A DNA stretch of 64,000 nucleotides, taken from positions 124,001-188,000 of the forward strand of contig CBDESS010000003.1 of NCBI GenBank assembly GCA_965242605.1, read 5' to 3'. Of the stretch, positions 8,430 to 18,215 are shown piece by piece; the stretch's first letter is position 1; every line of letters begins with the position of its first letter. Under the pieces are notes generated by a model. The model worked only from the letters and a program-made list of their open reading frames with translations, was not told the origin of the DNA and did no database searches. This DNA comes from JAAXHF01 sp965242605 (GTDB lineage Bacteria > Desulfobacterota > Binatia > Bin18). The translations under genes were made by a program, and so were the position numbers.

Positions 8430-9638
8430 TCAGTTCCAGGCACCCGAGTCGCTGGAGTTGTAACCGAGCGCCCGGTACACCGCGTCCACGAGGCTCTGTC
8501 CGCGCTCATTGAGCGATGCGCCGGGGCCCATCCGGTTCATGGTGTAGCCGAACGACATGCCAGCTTTGGGGTCGGCAAAACCGAACGATCCCCCGGCCCC
8601 GACGTGACCGAAGGCTTCTTCAGAGGTCAACACGCTGTCCTGCACCCCGACTGGCTCGCCGCGGTTGTCCATAGTTTTCATAAAACCCAGGGCAAACCGG
8701 GTTGGCATGACCAGCACCGCATCCCGGCCGGTGGCTGAGGATACCCGGCCCATCCGCGCCAGCGTCTCGGCGTTGACCAGCTCGACCCCGCCCTTTTTGC
8801 CGCCCAGGGCCAGGGGTTCGTACATTCCGGCCAAGCCGCGCGCATTGGTGATGCCGCCGGCCCCGCCAATCTCTGCCGCGTGGGCCGCCCGCGTGTCATA
8901 CTCCGGCTCGGCCCCCATATAGCCGCCCGAGTTGAGCAGTACCAGGGATTGGAGCGAGCCGGGTTTGGCGATCTCCCGGAAGAACAGGCTGTCCGGGTCC
9001 GGCTCGGCCGCAATCATCGGCGCAACACGCGACTCTTTGTCCTCGGGCAGACCGATCCAGAAGTCCAGACCGAGCGGGCCGGCGATTTCATCCCGAAGGA
9101 AGCTGCCCAGCGATCTGCCTGACACCCGCCGAACGACCTCGCCGACCAGCCAGCCGAAGGTCAGGGCGTGATAGCCGTTGCGGGTACCGGGCTCCCAAAA
9201 CGGTTCTTGTTTGGCCAAGCTGTTGACCATCAGCTCCCAGTCGGCGTAGGCCCCCTGGGGCAGGGGCGTGCGCACCGCCGGCAGACCGGCTTGGTGATTC
9301 AGCAGCATTTTGACCGGGATAGTGTCTTTGCCGGCCTCTGCGAACTCCGGCCAGTATGTGGCTACCGGGGCGTCAAGGTCGAGTTGACCGCGTGAGGCCA
9401 GGATATGGGCGCAGATCGCTGTCGCGCCTTTTGTCGAGGAAAAGACAATGCCGACCGTGTCTTCATTCCAGGCCGCGCCGGTTTCGGTGTTGGCCGTACC
9501 GCCCCACAGATCAACCACGGTGTGGCCGTGGACGGTGACGCACACCGAGGCACCAACCTCGCCGCGCTGGTCAAAATTGCGCTCAAACTCCTGACGAACG
9601 GCTTGAAACTTTGGCTCGCAGCTTCCATGCACTTCCAT
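8430..9638 (-). CDS. Serine beta-lactamase-fold hydrolase (EstB/class C-like)
   Basis: 402 residues of the beta-lactamase/D-alanyl-D-alanine carboxypeptidase fold used by many esterases. The SxxK motif is SSTK (Ser67 to Lys70), a Tyr in NGYHALTFGWL fits the YxN-like position, and VDLWGG and HVGAGGSFGFADP match the EstB and LACTB-type family. There is no signal peptide, so it is a cytoplasmic esterase rather than a periplasmic beta-lactamase. ATG behind AAAGGAGGAAG. Convergent with ogt. Confidence 0.85.
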   Translation of the reverse strand: MEVHGSCEPKFQAVRQEFERNFDQRGEVGASVCVTVHGHTVVDLWGGTANTETGAAWNEDTVGIVFSSTKGATAICAHILASRGQLDLDAPVATYWPEFAEAGKDTIPVKMLLNHQAGLPAVRTPLPQGAYADWELMVNSLAKQEPFWEPGTRNGYHALTFGWLVGEVVRRVSGRSLGSFLRDEIAGPLGLDFWIGLPEDKESRVAPMIAAEPDPDSLFFREIAKPGSLQSLVLLNSGGYMGAEPEYDTRAAHAAEIGGAGGITNARGLAGMYEPLALGGKKGGVELVNAETLARMGRVSSATGRDAVLVMPTRFALGFMKTMDNRGEPVGVQDSVLTSEEAFGHVGAGGSFGFADPKAGMSFGYTMNRMGPGASLNERGQSLVDAVYRALGYNSSDSGAWN

Positions 9639-9875
9639 TGTGGCTTCCTCCTTTTGGCCCGAAACGGGGCGAGGTCACTAGGCGGAACCGTCCCGATGAA
9701 CGCCGGCCAGGACCGTAAGCTCATTTCTACAGTTCTGCCTGATAGCGCTCTCCTCCCCGGTACGGACTCTAGCACACCTTCACCCGCCGGCAAAGCCGAC
9801 CGCCGCCCTGCACCGCTTGCGTGCCAGCCGAGAAGATGGCACTAACTAGGCTCAGCATCGCACAGGGAGGAATCT

Positions 9876-11063
<1,188 letters not shown>

Positions 11064-11251
11064 TCACGCCTATGACACAGGACGCGAACTCTGTTGACAG
11101 ACAGTTCAGGCCGTACCAGGCTTGCTCCAAGAATACCCCCTGGCGTCCCCTCTGGCAGCGAGACTATTAACCAATACCAGCCCAACCGAGGGCAAGTAAG
11201 GTAATGGGGGCTGTACCTGGAACGGCATGTCAGGTCAATTTTCCAACCCGA

Positions 11252-11286
11252 CAAGCCGAAGAAACGACCTTCTTCGGCTTGTTTTT
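11252..11286 (+). terminator. Rho-independent terminator
   Basis: A perfect 12-bp stem (CAAGCCGAAGAA with TTCTTCGGCTTG), loop of six bases, then TTTTT. It is read on the plus strand downstream of the thiolase gene. The 190 bp between the thiolase stop and the hairpin hold no recognisable gene. Confidence 0.85.
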
Positions 11287-11310
11287 ATCGTCACGTTGTG
11301 TTGACATAGA

Positions 11311-11503
11311 GAATTAGGAATCCGGGCTGATTATGCCAAATTCGTGACTGAGATAATCTCTGCTGTCTCGACCAAAACACCGAATGCTCTGGATTTATTG
11401 AGAGCCTACTACTATGACTGCCTTCCTTTACCAGAGCAATCCTCCTACTGACGATGAAACGAGGCGATTTTCACACATGCCAGGATTGGCTTTCCTGATT
11501 TGA
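11311..11503 (+). pseudogene. Fragment of an NYN-domain (LabA/DUF88-like) nuclease gene
   Basis: The plus strand reads ELGIRADYAKFVTEII, then DLLRAYYYDCLPLPEQ. A frameshift follows and the match continues as NPPTDDETRRFSHMPG. This is the order seen in the first half of NYN-domain RNases (PIN-like fold). The N-terminal first-Asp strand and the C-terminal half are absent, and the frame is broken near 11445. It is a relic only. Confidence 0.55.
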
Positions 11504-11566
11504 GCAACCTTCCGCCGAAAATCGCTCAAAGGGGTCCCTGCTACATCCGCTCCAGCCCGTCCAGCT

Positions 11567-11680
11567 CCTACAGCAGTAAGTGCAGCATCCGCCGTCGCGC
11601 CTATCGGCGGGTGTGTGAGTGACTACGCTATCCTTGTAGTAGAACCTACAGCAGTAAGTGCAGCATCCGCCGTCGCGCCT
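11567..11680. repeat. Pair of 36-bp direct repeats (11567-11602 and 11645-11680)
   Basis: The 36 bases beginning CCTACAGCAGTAAGTGCAGC occur twice, identically, 78 bp apart. The second copy encodes the C-terminal tail (AGATADAALTAVG) of the hydrolase on the minus strand; the first lies just beyond its stop. This looks like a local duplication of the 3' end of the gene. Confidence 0.85.
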
Positions 11681-12726
11681 GCCTTTTGAGCCTCACCATT
11701 ACCGTTTGCCCGTGGCCAGATCAACGATACCGAGGTGGCCAGCCACTTGACGAGGGCGGCGTTGACCTCGGCTGGCTTTTCCTGCGCCATCCAGTGCCCG
11801 GTCCGCAGCGTCACTTCGGTCAGGTTCTGACAGTAGCGGCGCATGGGTTCGGCCAGCCGTGAATGGGTGCATTCACACACATAGTCGTAGCGGGCGTTCA
11901 GAAACAGGACCGGCAGCTTGAGGGAGCCGTCGTTGTGGGCGGTCAGGGCGTAGGTGGCGTTGGCCGCGTGGTTCATATACCACGAGCTGGGCCCAAAAAA
12001 GCCGTTGCGCTCCAGGGCTGAGACGTACATGCTCAGCTCTTGGGCGCTGACAATATCTTCATCCCGGGGCAGGTCGGGGATCTCACCTGTCCCGACCATG
12101 CCGCGCTCCCGCCGTGCCGTTGCTGTTATCGCCCGCTTGCCTTCATCGTCCGGGTTGCCCTTGCGAAACAGCAGTTTGACAAAGGCCGAGACATGGGCGT
12201 CCATCGGGGCAATGGCCTCGTCAAAACTCTCCTCGTAGTAGCGCATATAGTCCCACTGGGCGGCCGGAAACTCATCCTCAGGATACAGCGCGCGGTCGGC
12301 CAAGCTCAGGGTATGCTCTAAGCCTCGCTCGAGCGTGTAGTAGGGTACGCACAGGTTTGCGACCGCGTGGCAGCGGTCCGGGTGGTGGCTGGCCAGGTTC
12401 CACACCACCGGACTGCCCCAGTCGTGGCCGACCCACACCGCTTTGTCCGCGCCTAAGGCGTTGAGCAAGCCAATCATGTCGCCGACGATCTGCTCCTGGG
12501 CGTAGGCGTGGTGTTGGCTGTAGACAGATGAGCGCCCGTAGCCGCGCATATCCGGGGCAAGAGCGCGAAAGCCCAGGGCGGCCAGGACGGGCAGCTGATG
12601 CCGCCAGCTTATCGAGAGTTCTGGCCAGCCGTGGACAAAGATGACCAGCGGGCCGTTTTCGGGCCCGGCGGCCAGATAGAACGTTGTATGGCCATCCGTC
12701 TTGACCGTATGTTCGGTGATTGCCAT
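11623..12726 (-). CDS. Epoxide hydrolase-like alpha/beta hydrolase
   Basis: 367 residues. HGWPE (residues 32-36) is the oxyanion-hole motif of epoxide hydrolases, the nucleophile is Asp102 in VGHDWGSPVVW, and the catalytic His is in RTGHWMAQEKP near residue 323. Asp rather than Ser as nucleophile points to epoxide or haloalkane chemistry. The last 35 residues (GEAQKAGATADAALTAVG) are low-complexity and contain one copy of a duplicated 36-bp sequence, so the natural C-terminus may be shorter. ATG behind GGAGGCGAG. Confidence 0.85.
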   Translation of the reverse strand: MAITEHTVKTDGHTTFYLAAGPENGPLVIFVHGWPELSISWRHQLPVLAALGFRALAPDMRGYGRSSVYSQHHAYAQEQIVGDMIGLLNALGADKAVWVGHDWGSPVVWNLASHHPDRCHAVANLCVPYYTLERGLEHTLSLADRALYPEDEFPAAQWDYMRYYEESFDEAIAPMDAHVSAFVKLLFRKGNPDDEGKRAITATARRERGMVGTGEIPDLPRDEDIVSAQELSMYVSALERNGFFGPSSWYMNHAANATYALTAHNDGSLKLPVLFLNARYDYVCECTHSRLAEPMRRYCQNLTEVTLRTGHWMAQEKPAEVNAALVKWLATSVSLIWPRANGNGEAQKAGATADAALTAVGSTTRIA

Positions 12727-12750
12727 GTCTCGCCTCCTTCACGAAGAATG

Positions 12751-13424
12751 TCAGACCAGCGGGCTGCCCTCCAACTCCTGACCCGGCAACAGCCGCCCGT
12801 AGGACTCCAGCTTGCCGTCAAGATCAAAAACAAAGTGGCAGGCCAGGGTGTTCAGGTCGAGTTGGGTGCGCTGGAGCGGGTTGTCCTGAAAATGGGCATG
12901 CGCACCATTGGCTTTGACGATGTCCTGGACGACCTTTTTACACTGCTGGACGGCCATTGTCATCCGGCTGGGCCACTTGGCCCGATCTGCGAGGCTGGCC
13001 GTGTTGCGCTTGGCGCACCCGTCTTCAACCAGGGGCCGCAGCAGCAACTCGGTCTGACACACCTCTCGACTTCGGCTCGGGCCAGCCGCATCCGTGCGGC
13101 CGACCGCTTGCCCTGCTTGCTGGCGTTGAGCAACACCCGCTCGGTCAGCCGTTCTCGAAACAGTCACAGCGCGGTTTTGGCCTGACCCAGGGCCGGCATG
13201 GTGGCCGCCAGGGTCAGGATGGGCATCATCGGTGTCCGGTACAGCGGCCCGGCGTGGAGGCGCGAGCCAGGGCCATGACCGCTCATCATTATCGACCGGC
13301 TTGGCTGGTGTTCGGCCTCGCCGGCGTGCTTGGCCAGCAGCGGGATCAGGGCCCGGGCGCGTTTGACCAGATCCGGGCTGCTTGTAGAAGACGGGTGGGT
13401 GGCATGACGCTCGGCTGCTGACAT
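12751..13424 (-). pseudogene. Decayed acyl-CoA-dehydrogenase-fold flavin monooxygenase (HsaA-like)
   Basis: From the ATG at 13424 the frame gives RARALIPLLAKHAGEAE, the usual N-terminus of group D flavin-dependent hydroxylases. A large internal deletion follows, then pieces in three frames: ERVLLNASKQGKRSAARMRL, then MAVQQCKKVVQDIVKANGAH and FQDNPLQRTQLDLNTLACH, which are the C-terminal helices of this family. At least two frameshifts plus loss of the flavin-binding middle make it non-functional. Confidence 0.75.
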
Positions 13425-14580
13425 GGCTGTGTCCTTTCTCTCAAGCGGTATGATTGTGTATACCACCCGTCTACTTTTGCCCCGCTCTCTCGTGTGGGCG
13501 CGACTCATTCTGGAAAACAGGGGCGTAGCCCAGCCGTATTGGGGCAGCCTTGCGCGGATTCTGGCCATCACCGCTGTGGCCACGCCGTTGCGCCTTGCCG
13601 AACATCTGCTGTATTCCCGGCAGCTCGCCAAGGTCTCGATCAAGCACGCCCCCCTCTTCATCCTGGGTTTCGGACATTCGGGTACCACCCACTTGCAGAA
13701 TCTGATGACACGGGACCCCAATTACGGATACCTGACGGTTTTCCGGATGATAGTGCCGACCTTTTCTCTGCTCGGGCGGGGATGGCTGAAACGCCTGATG
13801 GAAAAGGGCATGTGAAAGACATGGGTGAGAAAACCCGCCCGATGGACAATGTAAAAATCTCTCTGGACGCGCCCCAGGAAGAAGAGGTAGCAACTCGAGC
13901 CACCTGTCCTTTGTCCACCAACTCTCTTTTCCGCACCAGGGCCGGCGCTTGTTTGAAAGGTATGTGCTCATGGGAGCGGCCCCGGACGGCGAATGTTTAA
14001 CGGACAAAGAGCTGCGACAGTGGGACTGGGAGTATCTTCGGGTGGTGCGCAAAGTAGCGCTCCACGCCGACAGCCGACGACTCCTGCTGAGAAGTACGAC
14101 CAATATCGGCCGGGTCGATCGCCTGTTGCGCCTCTTTCCCGACGCGAAATTCGTTCACAGGGTGCGCAATCCATATGCAGTATACCCATCCCTTCTGCAT
14201 CTCTACCGCACGCTGCTGCCCCTGTAGCATCTGACGACTACGACTGGCCCGAAGTGGAGGAGTTGCTCGTCAATGCCTATCGGCGGGTGATGAGCAAGTA
14301 CTTGGCCGACCGTGTGCTGGTGCCGGATGGCCCCCTCGCGGAAGTGCGGTTTGAGGACCTTGAACGCAACCCTCTCGGCGAACTCGAGCGGCTTTACGCC
14401 GAGCTGGTGCCGGCTTGGCAGAATGCCAGGACCCATATCGAGGCCTACCTCCAGACCTTATCCGGGTATCGCAAGAACAGCTTGCGGTTTGACCAGTCCA
14501 TCATCGACCGGGTAGACGAGCATTGGCGGTTCGCCGTGGACGCCTGGAATTACCAGGTGCCGACCGTCGAGGGAAAATGA
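13423..14580 (+). pseudogene. Frameshifted sulfotransferase-family gene
   Basis: The N-terminal piece has the PAPS-binding loop ILGFGHSGTTHLQNLM (residues about 80-95). After a frameshift near 13815 the sequence continues as EKTRPMDNVKISLDAPQEEE, and after others as RRLLLRSTTNIGRVDRLL then FPDAKFVHRVRNPYAVYPS (3'-phosphate-binding region). The last piece is VRFEDLERNPLGELERLY to the C-terminus. At least three frame changes break a protein of about 380 residues. The start overlaps the divergent monooxygenase relic. Confidence 0.75.
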
Positions 14581-15395
14581 TGCGGCGATTTGTCGAAGAG
14601 TTGCTCTTGCTGCTCCTGAATGAGGACGCCGGCGACTTGGCCTTCGTACCCGAGCCGCAGCTGTACTACGCCCTGGCCGGGGCGGTCCTGATGGACCTGG
14701 CTCTGGCAAACCGCACCGACACCGATCCCGCCAAGCGCTGGCCCGCTTGGCCCAGAGTACCGAAACGCATAACGCGGCCTACCGGGTGGGCCGGATTGCA
14801 GAGGATGGCGATCAGATTCGCGCGACTGCGCTGTCTCGCCTGGTCCAAGCCGGCATCCTGGACACTGCGGAGGAGGGGGCCATCGCCCTGGCGCGGGGCG
14901 TGGCGCAGCGCAGGCTCGTCGCTATCCGCCCGTGGACGGCTGGGCCGAGCAGGAAGTGCGCTTGCGGCTCACGCGGGTGCTGTTCGGGGACGACATCCCG
15001 ACTCCACACGACATTGTCCTCATCTGTCTGACCGATGCCTGCGGCCTGTTCGAGAAAATCCTGCCGAAAGCCGACCTGGAGGAGGTCCGGGAGCGGATTG
15101 AGGTGGTGCGACGCATGGACCTGATCGGGCAGGCGCTTGCCGAGGCCGTGCGGGAGTCCGGGCAGGCTCCGGCAGGAGCGCAGACGCCGGTTCGTTTGAA
15201 GGAGATTCCCGTTGTCAGGGGGCTGCCCCTTCTCGGCAGCGCACAGGAAGCGGCCAGGGATATCCGGGGATTCCTGACGCGCCAATACCTGAAATTGGGG
15301 CCGGTGTTTCAGATCCGCTTACTCCATCGGAAGATGCTGGTGCTCGCTGGCCCGGAAGCCAATCAGTTCGTCAACCGCAAGGGGCGGCTCTTTCT
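14577..15395 (+). pseudogene. Broken GPP34-cytochrome P450 fusion gene
   Basis: The ATG overlaps the sulfotransferase stop. Piece one, FVEELLLLLLNEDAGDL with YYALAGAVLMDLALANR, is the start of a GPP34 (Golgi phosphoprotein 3-like, phosphoinositide-binding) domain. After a frameshift comes AQSTETHNAAYRVGRIAED, and after another RLRLTRVLFGDDIPTPHD with LTDACGLFEKILP, the rest of GPP34. The same frame then runs into a P450 N-terminus: IPVVRGLPLLGSAQEAARD, FLTRQYLKLGPVFQIRLL, LAGPEANQFVNRKGRLFL. The P450 stops there; its heme-binding part is missing. Confidence 0.7.
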
Positions 15396-15566
15396 AAGAT
15401 CGCCTGGGATGAGTGGGGTCAGTGTCAGATGTTCACCTGCAAGTTTCATGGCTGGTCGTATGCTCTGGACGGCTCGCTCAAGTTCGTCCCCGATGAACAG
15501 ATGATCGCGGGTCAGCCCGCCCCGGCCGTTTCCGCGGAGAACGGAAAAGAGGCCGCTCATGCCTGA
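15396..15566 (+). pseudogene. Rieske [2Fe-2S] domain fragment of a ring-hydroxylating oxygenase
   Basis: In a different frame from the P450 piece, the sequence reads KIAWDEWGQCQMFTCKFHGW and YALDGSLKFVPDEQMI. This is the second half of a Rieske cluster site (CxxH in TCKFHGW) of an aromatic-ring-hydroxylating dioxygenase alpha subunit. The first CxH half and the catalytic domain are missing; after 35 more residues it stops at 15564-15566. It is fused directly to the truncated P450. Confidence 0.7.
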
Positions 15567-15831
15567 AGCCGGTCTGCCCGAGGCGTTCCGCGCCCTGGAA
15601 GCGTGGCTGGCCTGGAGCCTGGAAACCAAGCAGGAACGCAGCGACAAGCGCCAGACCCAGCAGCCTGGCCGAGCTGCGGGCGTTCTATGAGGCCATACTG
15701 CCCCGGATGGAAGACATCTTCGCCTACCTGGCACCATTCCCGCCGGACGCTTGGACGCTCTCCCCGCCGACGCCTGCCGTCTGTTTTTGCTGACCCTGTT
15801 GCTGGTCAAGGTTGCGCCGGCTGTTGAATAG
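15559..15831 (+). pseudogene. Frameshifted small gene downstream of the Rieske fragment
   Basis: ATG overlaps the end of the Rieske fragment. The pieces EAFRALEAWLAWSLETKQ, SLAELRAFYEAILPRMED and ADACRLFLLTLLLVKVAPAV are in three frames and together would make an all-helical protein of about 90 residues. I do not recognise the family. The overlap suggests it was a translational partner of the oxygenase. Confidence 0.5.
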
Positions 15832-16005
15832 TTCGGTCAGCCGCAGGTGGTTGACGGCTACGATACCCGGCGGGTGAGCGCGGCCTGTCAAGGCATCAGC
15901 TAAATCAACGCGCCCCCTCTTTTATTGGGGCGGCGGTAGGGGTAATAAGGGGAAAGTCCCAGCCGCGGACAGCGGCCGGGAGAAGCTGCACGAGGAGGAC
16001 AGCGT

Positions 16006-17355
16006 ATGCATTTCATGTGGTTTACCGAGCGGGCCTATCACTACGACCCTGAAGAGGAGCAGAGCAGATACACCGAACTTGAAACCGACATCGTTCGCCG
16101 GCGGAGCTTTTTTGGTGCGCCCAACCGTCTGTTTGACCGTCAGCACGGTGCCCGGCTGCTGAACCAGTATCTGGACGAGAAAATCTACACCGACCAGGAG
16201 CTGCTGAACTTCGACGGGGTGATGCTGAACGAGCACCACGGCACGCCGTTCTGCCTCGGCGCGGTTATGGACGTGGAAGCCTCTATTCTGGCCAAGGCCA
16301 CCAAGCGGGTCAAAATCGCCCTGCTCGGCAATCCCGTACCGACGGTGGCCAACGCCCTGCGTCTGGCCGAAGAGCTGGCCATGATTGACTTGGTATCAGA
16401 GGGCCGGATGGTCACCGGCTGGGTGCGCGGGGCTGGCTCCGAGCAGCTCGCCAACAACGCCAACCCGGCCCTGAACCGCGAGTATTTTGAGGAAGGCATT
16501 GACTTCATCCTCAAAGCCTGGACGACTCCCGGTCCGTTCCGCTACGAGGGCAAGCACTTCCACTTCCGGCATGTCAACCCGTGGGTGTTGCCCTACCAGC
16601 AGCCCCATCCCCAGATGTGGATTCCCGGCCTCATCAGCCCCGATACCGTCTTCTGGTGCGCCAAGCGGCGCTATCCCTATGTGGCACTGGCCACCCGCCT
16701 GGAACCGACCCTGGAGTTGTGGGACTTCTACGCCAAGGCCGCGGCCCGTGAGGGCTATCAGGCCGGGCCTGAGAACTTCGGCTATCTCCAGCCGGTGATG
16801 GTTGCCGATACCCAGGAGCGGGCCGAGGAGTTGGGCAAACGCATCCTGTACGGCGGGGCTTTTGCCCATTTTGCCCGCCCGGAATGGATGTTCCCGCCGG
16901 GCTATAACTCAAAGGCGGCAACCCGCCGGCTGGCCCAGAGCAACTTCGGCATCAACGCCTCGGCCAAGCCCCTGTACGGCGACGGCTTTGAAGAGACCGA
17001 TGAAGAGGTTGAAGGGGTCAAGCAGACGATCTACAGCAGCTACCCTGACGTGCTCAAAGATATGGTCATGATCGCCGGCACGCCGGACAACGTGATCCCC
17101 AAGCTCCAGAAGATCCAGGACATTCTGCGGCCCGGTATCTTCTCCTTCTGGCTCGACGGCCCGGTTTCGGCCAAGGACCGCAAGCGCTGCCTGGAGCTCA
17201 TCAACCGCGATGTCATCCCGGCCATGCGCGAGCACGGCACATCGCTCGGCCTGGTCAGCCCCTATGATCGGGTCCCCGGTTCAGTGCCGCTGAGTGGCAG
17301 CGAGCCGGCACCGGTCAGCGATCCCCAGGCCCTGGCCGAGCTGATGGCCGCCTGA
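16006..17355 (+). CDS. LLM class flavin-dependent oxidoreductase
   Basis: 449 residues of the bacterial luciferase-like TIM barrel. FDGVMLNEHHGTPFCLG is the typical strand-3 motif, then LGNPVPTVANALRLAEELAM and DLVSEGRMVTGWVRGAG (flavin-binding loop), and a C-terminal insertion (MWIPGLISPDTVFWCAKRR). It uses FMNH2 or F420-type flavins with O2 to oxidise an unknown substrate. Start ATG follows GAGGAGGAC. Stands alone after the pseudogene cluster. Confidence 0.9.
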   Translation: MHFMWFTERAYHYDPEEEQSRYTELETDIVRRRSFFGAPNRLFDRQHGARLLNQYLDEKIYTDQELLNFDGVMLNEHHGTPFCLGAVMDVEASILAKATKRVKIALLGNPVPTVANALRLAEELAMIDLVSEGRMVTGWVRGAGSEQLANNANPALNREYFEEGIDFILKAWTTPGPFRYEGKHFHFRHVNPWVLPYQQPHPQMWIPGLISPDTVFWCAKRRYPYVALATRLEPTLELWDFYAKAAAREGYQAGPENFGYLQPVMVADTQERAEELGKRILYGGAFAHFARPEWMFPPGYNSKAATRRLAQSNFGINASAKPLYGDGFEETDEEVEGVKQTIYSSYPDVLKDMVMIAGTPDNVIPKLQKIQDILRPGIFSFWLDGPVSAKDRKRCLELINRDVIPAMREHGTSLGLVSPYDRVPGSVPLSGSEPAPVSDPQALAELMAA

Positions 17356-17421
17356 GTCCTGCCTCTCCTGGCGAGGCGAGCCGCCTTGCCAGGTACTCGA
17401 TCCGCGCAAAGATGACACAAT

Positions 17422-17550
17422 ATGGCGAGGAATACAGCCGAGGCCCTAGAGAAGAAATTCGGACGAGTAAAGCAGGAGATCGACAAAATTCGGCGCAAGG
17501 TATCTCAGAAAACAGGCCCCTTTTGGGATACCGCACGATTACGCCGTTGA
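17422..17550 (+). CDS. Very small basic ORF, unknown
   Basis: 42 residues, highly charged and helical (RNTAEALEKKFGRVKQEID), beginning with ATG after ATGACACAAT and without a strong ribosome-binding site. No family recognised. It lies in a 389-bp gap between the LLM oxidoreductase and the DUF1640-like gene that otherwise holds only a REP-like palindrome. It may be a gene relic. Confidence 0.25.
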   Translation: MARNTAEALEKKFGRVKQEIDKIRRKVSQKTGPFWDTARLRR

Positions 17551-17650
17551 TCAACTTCTGGAAATGAGCAACATCGTGTATGCGTTTACTGCTGAAAATT
17601 GATCAGGAATAACATCAATGATCTTGCACGAGGAAATTCCAGTCCCACAG

Positions 17651-17676
17651 GTCGGATGAGCAGAACGGAATCCGAC
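17651..17676. repeat. REP-like palindrome
   Basis: GTCGGAT and ATCCGAC form an inverted repeat around GAGCAGAACGGA. It is a degenerate version of the palindrome found 500 bp downstream, and the two flank the DUF1640-like gene. Confidence 0.55.
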
Positions 17677-17744
17677 GCCCCGCTCATCCTCTGTGCTTGC
17701 CCTGTTCTTGACGGGCCGGGCGGTCCGGCACGAGACTAGACGGC

Positions 17745-18146
17745 ATGACCACATTTGCTTTCGACACCCACGAGGCGGTCAAGGCGCTCCAAGAAGCCGG
17801 GGCGACCGAACCGCTGGCCGAGGCCGTTGTGGCGACCGTCGGCGCGGCGATGGGCGAGAACCTCGCGACCAAGGCCGACATCACCGAGTTGAAAGCCGAA
17901 ACGGCCGAGTTACGGGCTGACCTGACGGTGGTGAAGGCTGATGTCGCCAAGCTGCGGACCGACCTGACCGAAACAAAGGTCGAACTGAAGGCCGACATGG
18001 CCGAACTGAAGGCCGACATGGCCGAACTGAAGGCCGAGTTGAAAGCTGACATGGCCGGATTGGAAGTGCGGTTGTACCGGCAGTTATGGGTCCTGGGGGC
18101 TGGCGTTGTCGGCCTGACGGTTACTCTGATGAAGCTCCTCACCTGA
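17745..18146 (+). CDS. DUF1640-like coiled-coil protein with C-terminal membrane anchor
   Basis: 133 residues. The N-terminus FDTHEAVKALQEAGATEPLA, then a long coiled coil with heptads and near-perfect 7-residue repeats (ADMAELK copies around residues 83-97), and a single C-terminal transmembrane helix (LWVLGAGVVGLTVTLMKLL). This is the architecture of the CCDC90/DUF1640 family, membrane-tethered coiled-coil proteins of unknown role in bacteria. It is flanked by REP-like palindromes. Confidence 0.8.
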   Translation: MTTFAFDTHEAVKALQEAGATEPLAEAVVATVGAAMGENLATKADITELKAETAELRADLTVVKADVAKLRTDLTETKVELKADMAELKADMAELKAELKADMAGLEVRLYRQLWVLGAGVVGLTVTLMKLLT

Positions 18147-18157
18147 GCCGTTTGCCC

Positions 18158-18195
18158 CCGCAGGTCGGATGAGCGGAGTCTAAGCCGACCTGCGG
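18158..18195. repeat. REP-like palindrome
   Basis: CCGCAGGTCGG (18158-18168) and CCGACCTGCGG (18185-18195) form a perfect 11-bp inverted repeat with a 16-base loop. The core GGTCGGATGAGCG resembles dispersed REP/RAYT-type intergenic elements of other bacteria. No RAYT transposase is seen in the window. Confidence 0.65.
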
Positions 18196-18215
18196 CGACA
18201 AACCAACCTGGACGC

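Noticed and set aside
11064..11290. Possible small RNA gene before the strong terminator
   Set aside because: A TTGACA occurs at 11094 but no -10 at proper distance, and no known RNA fold was recognised. The terminator most simply ends the thiolase transcript.
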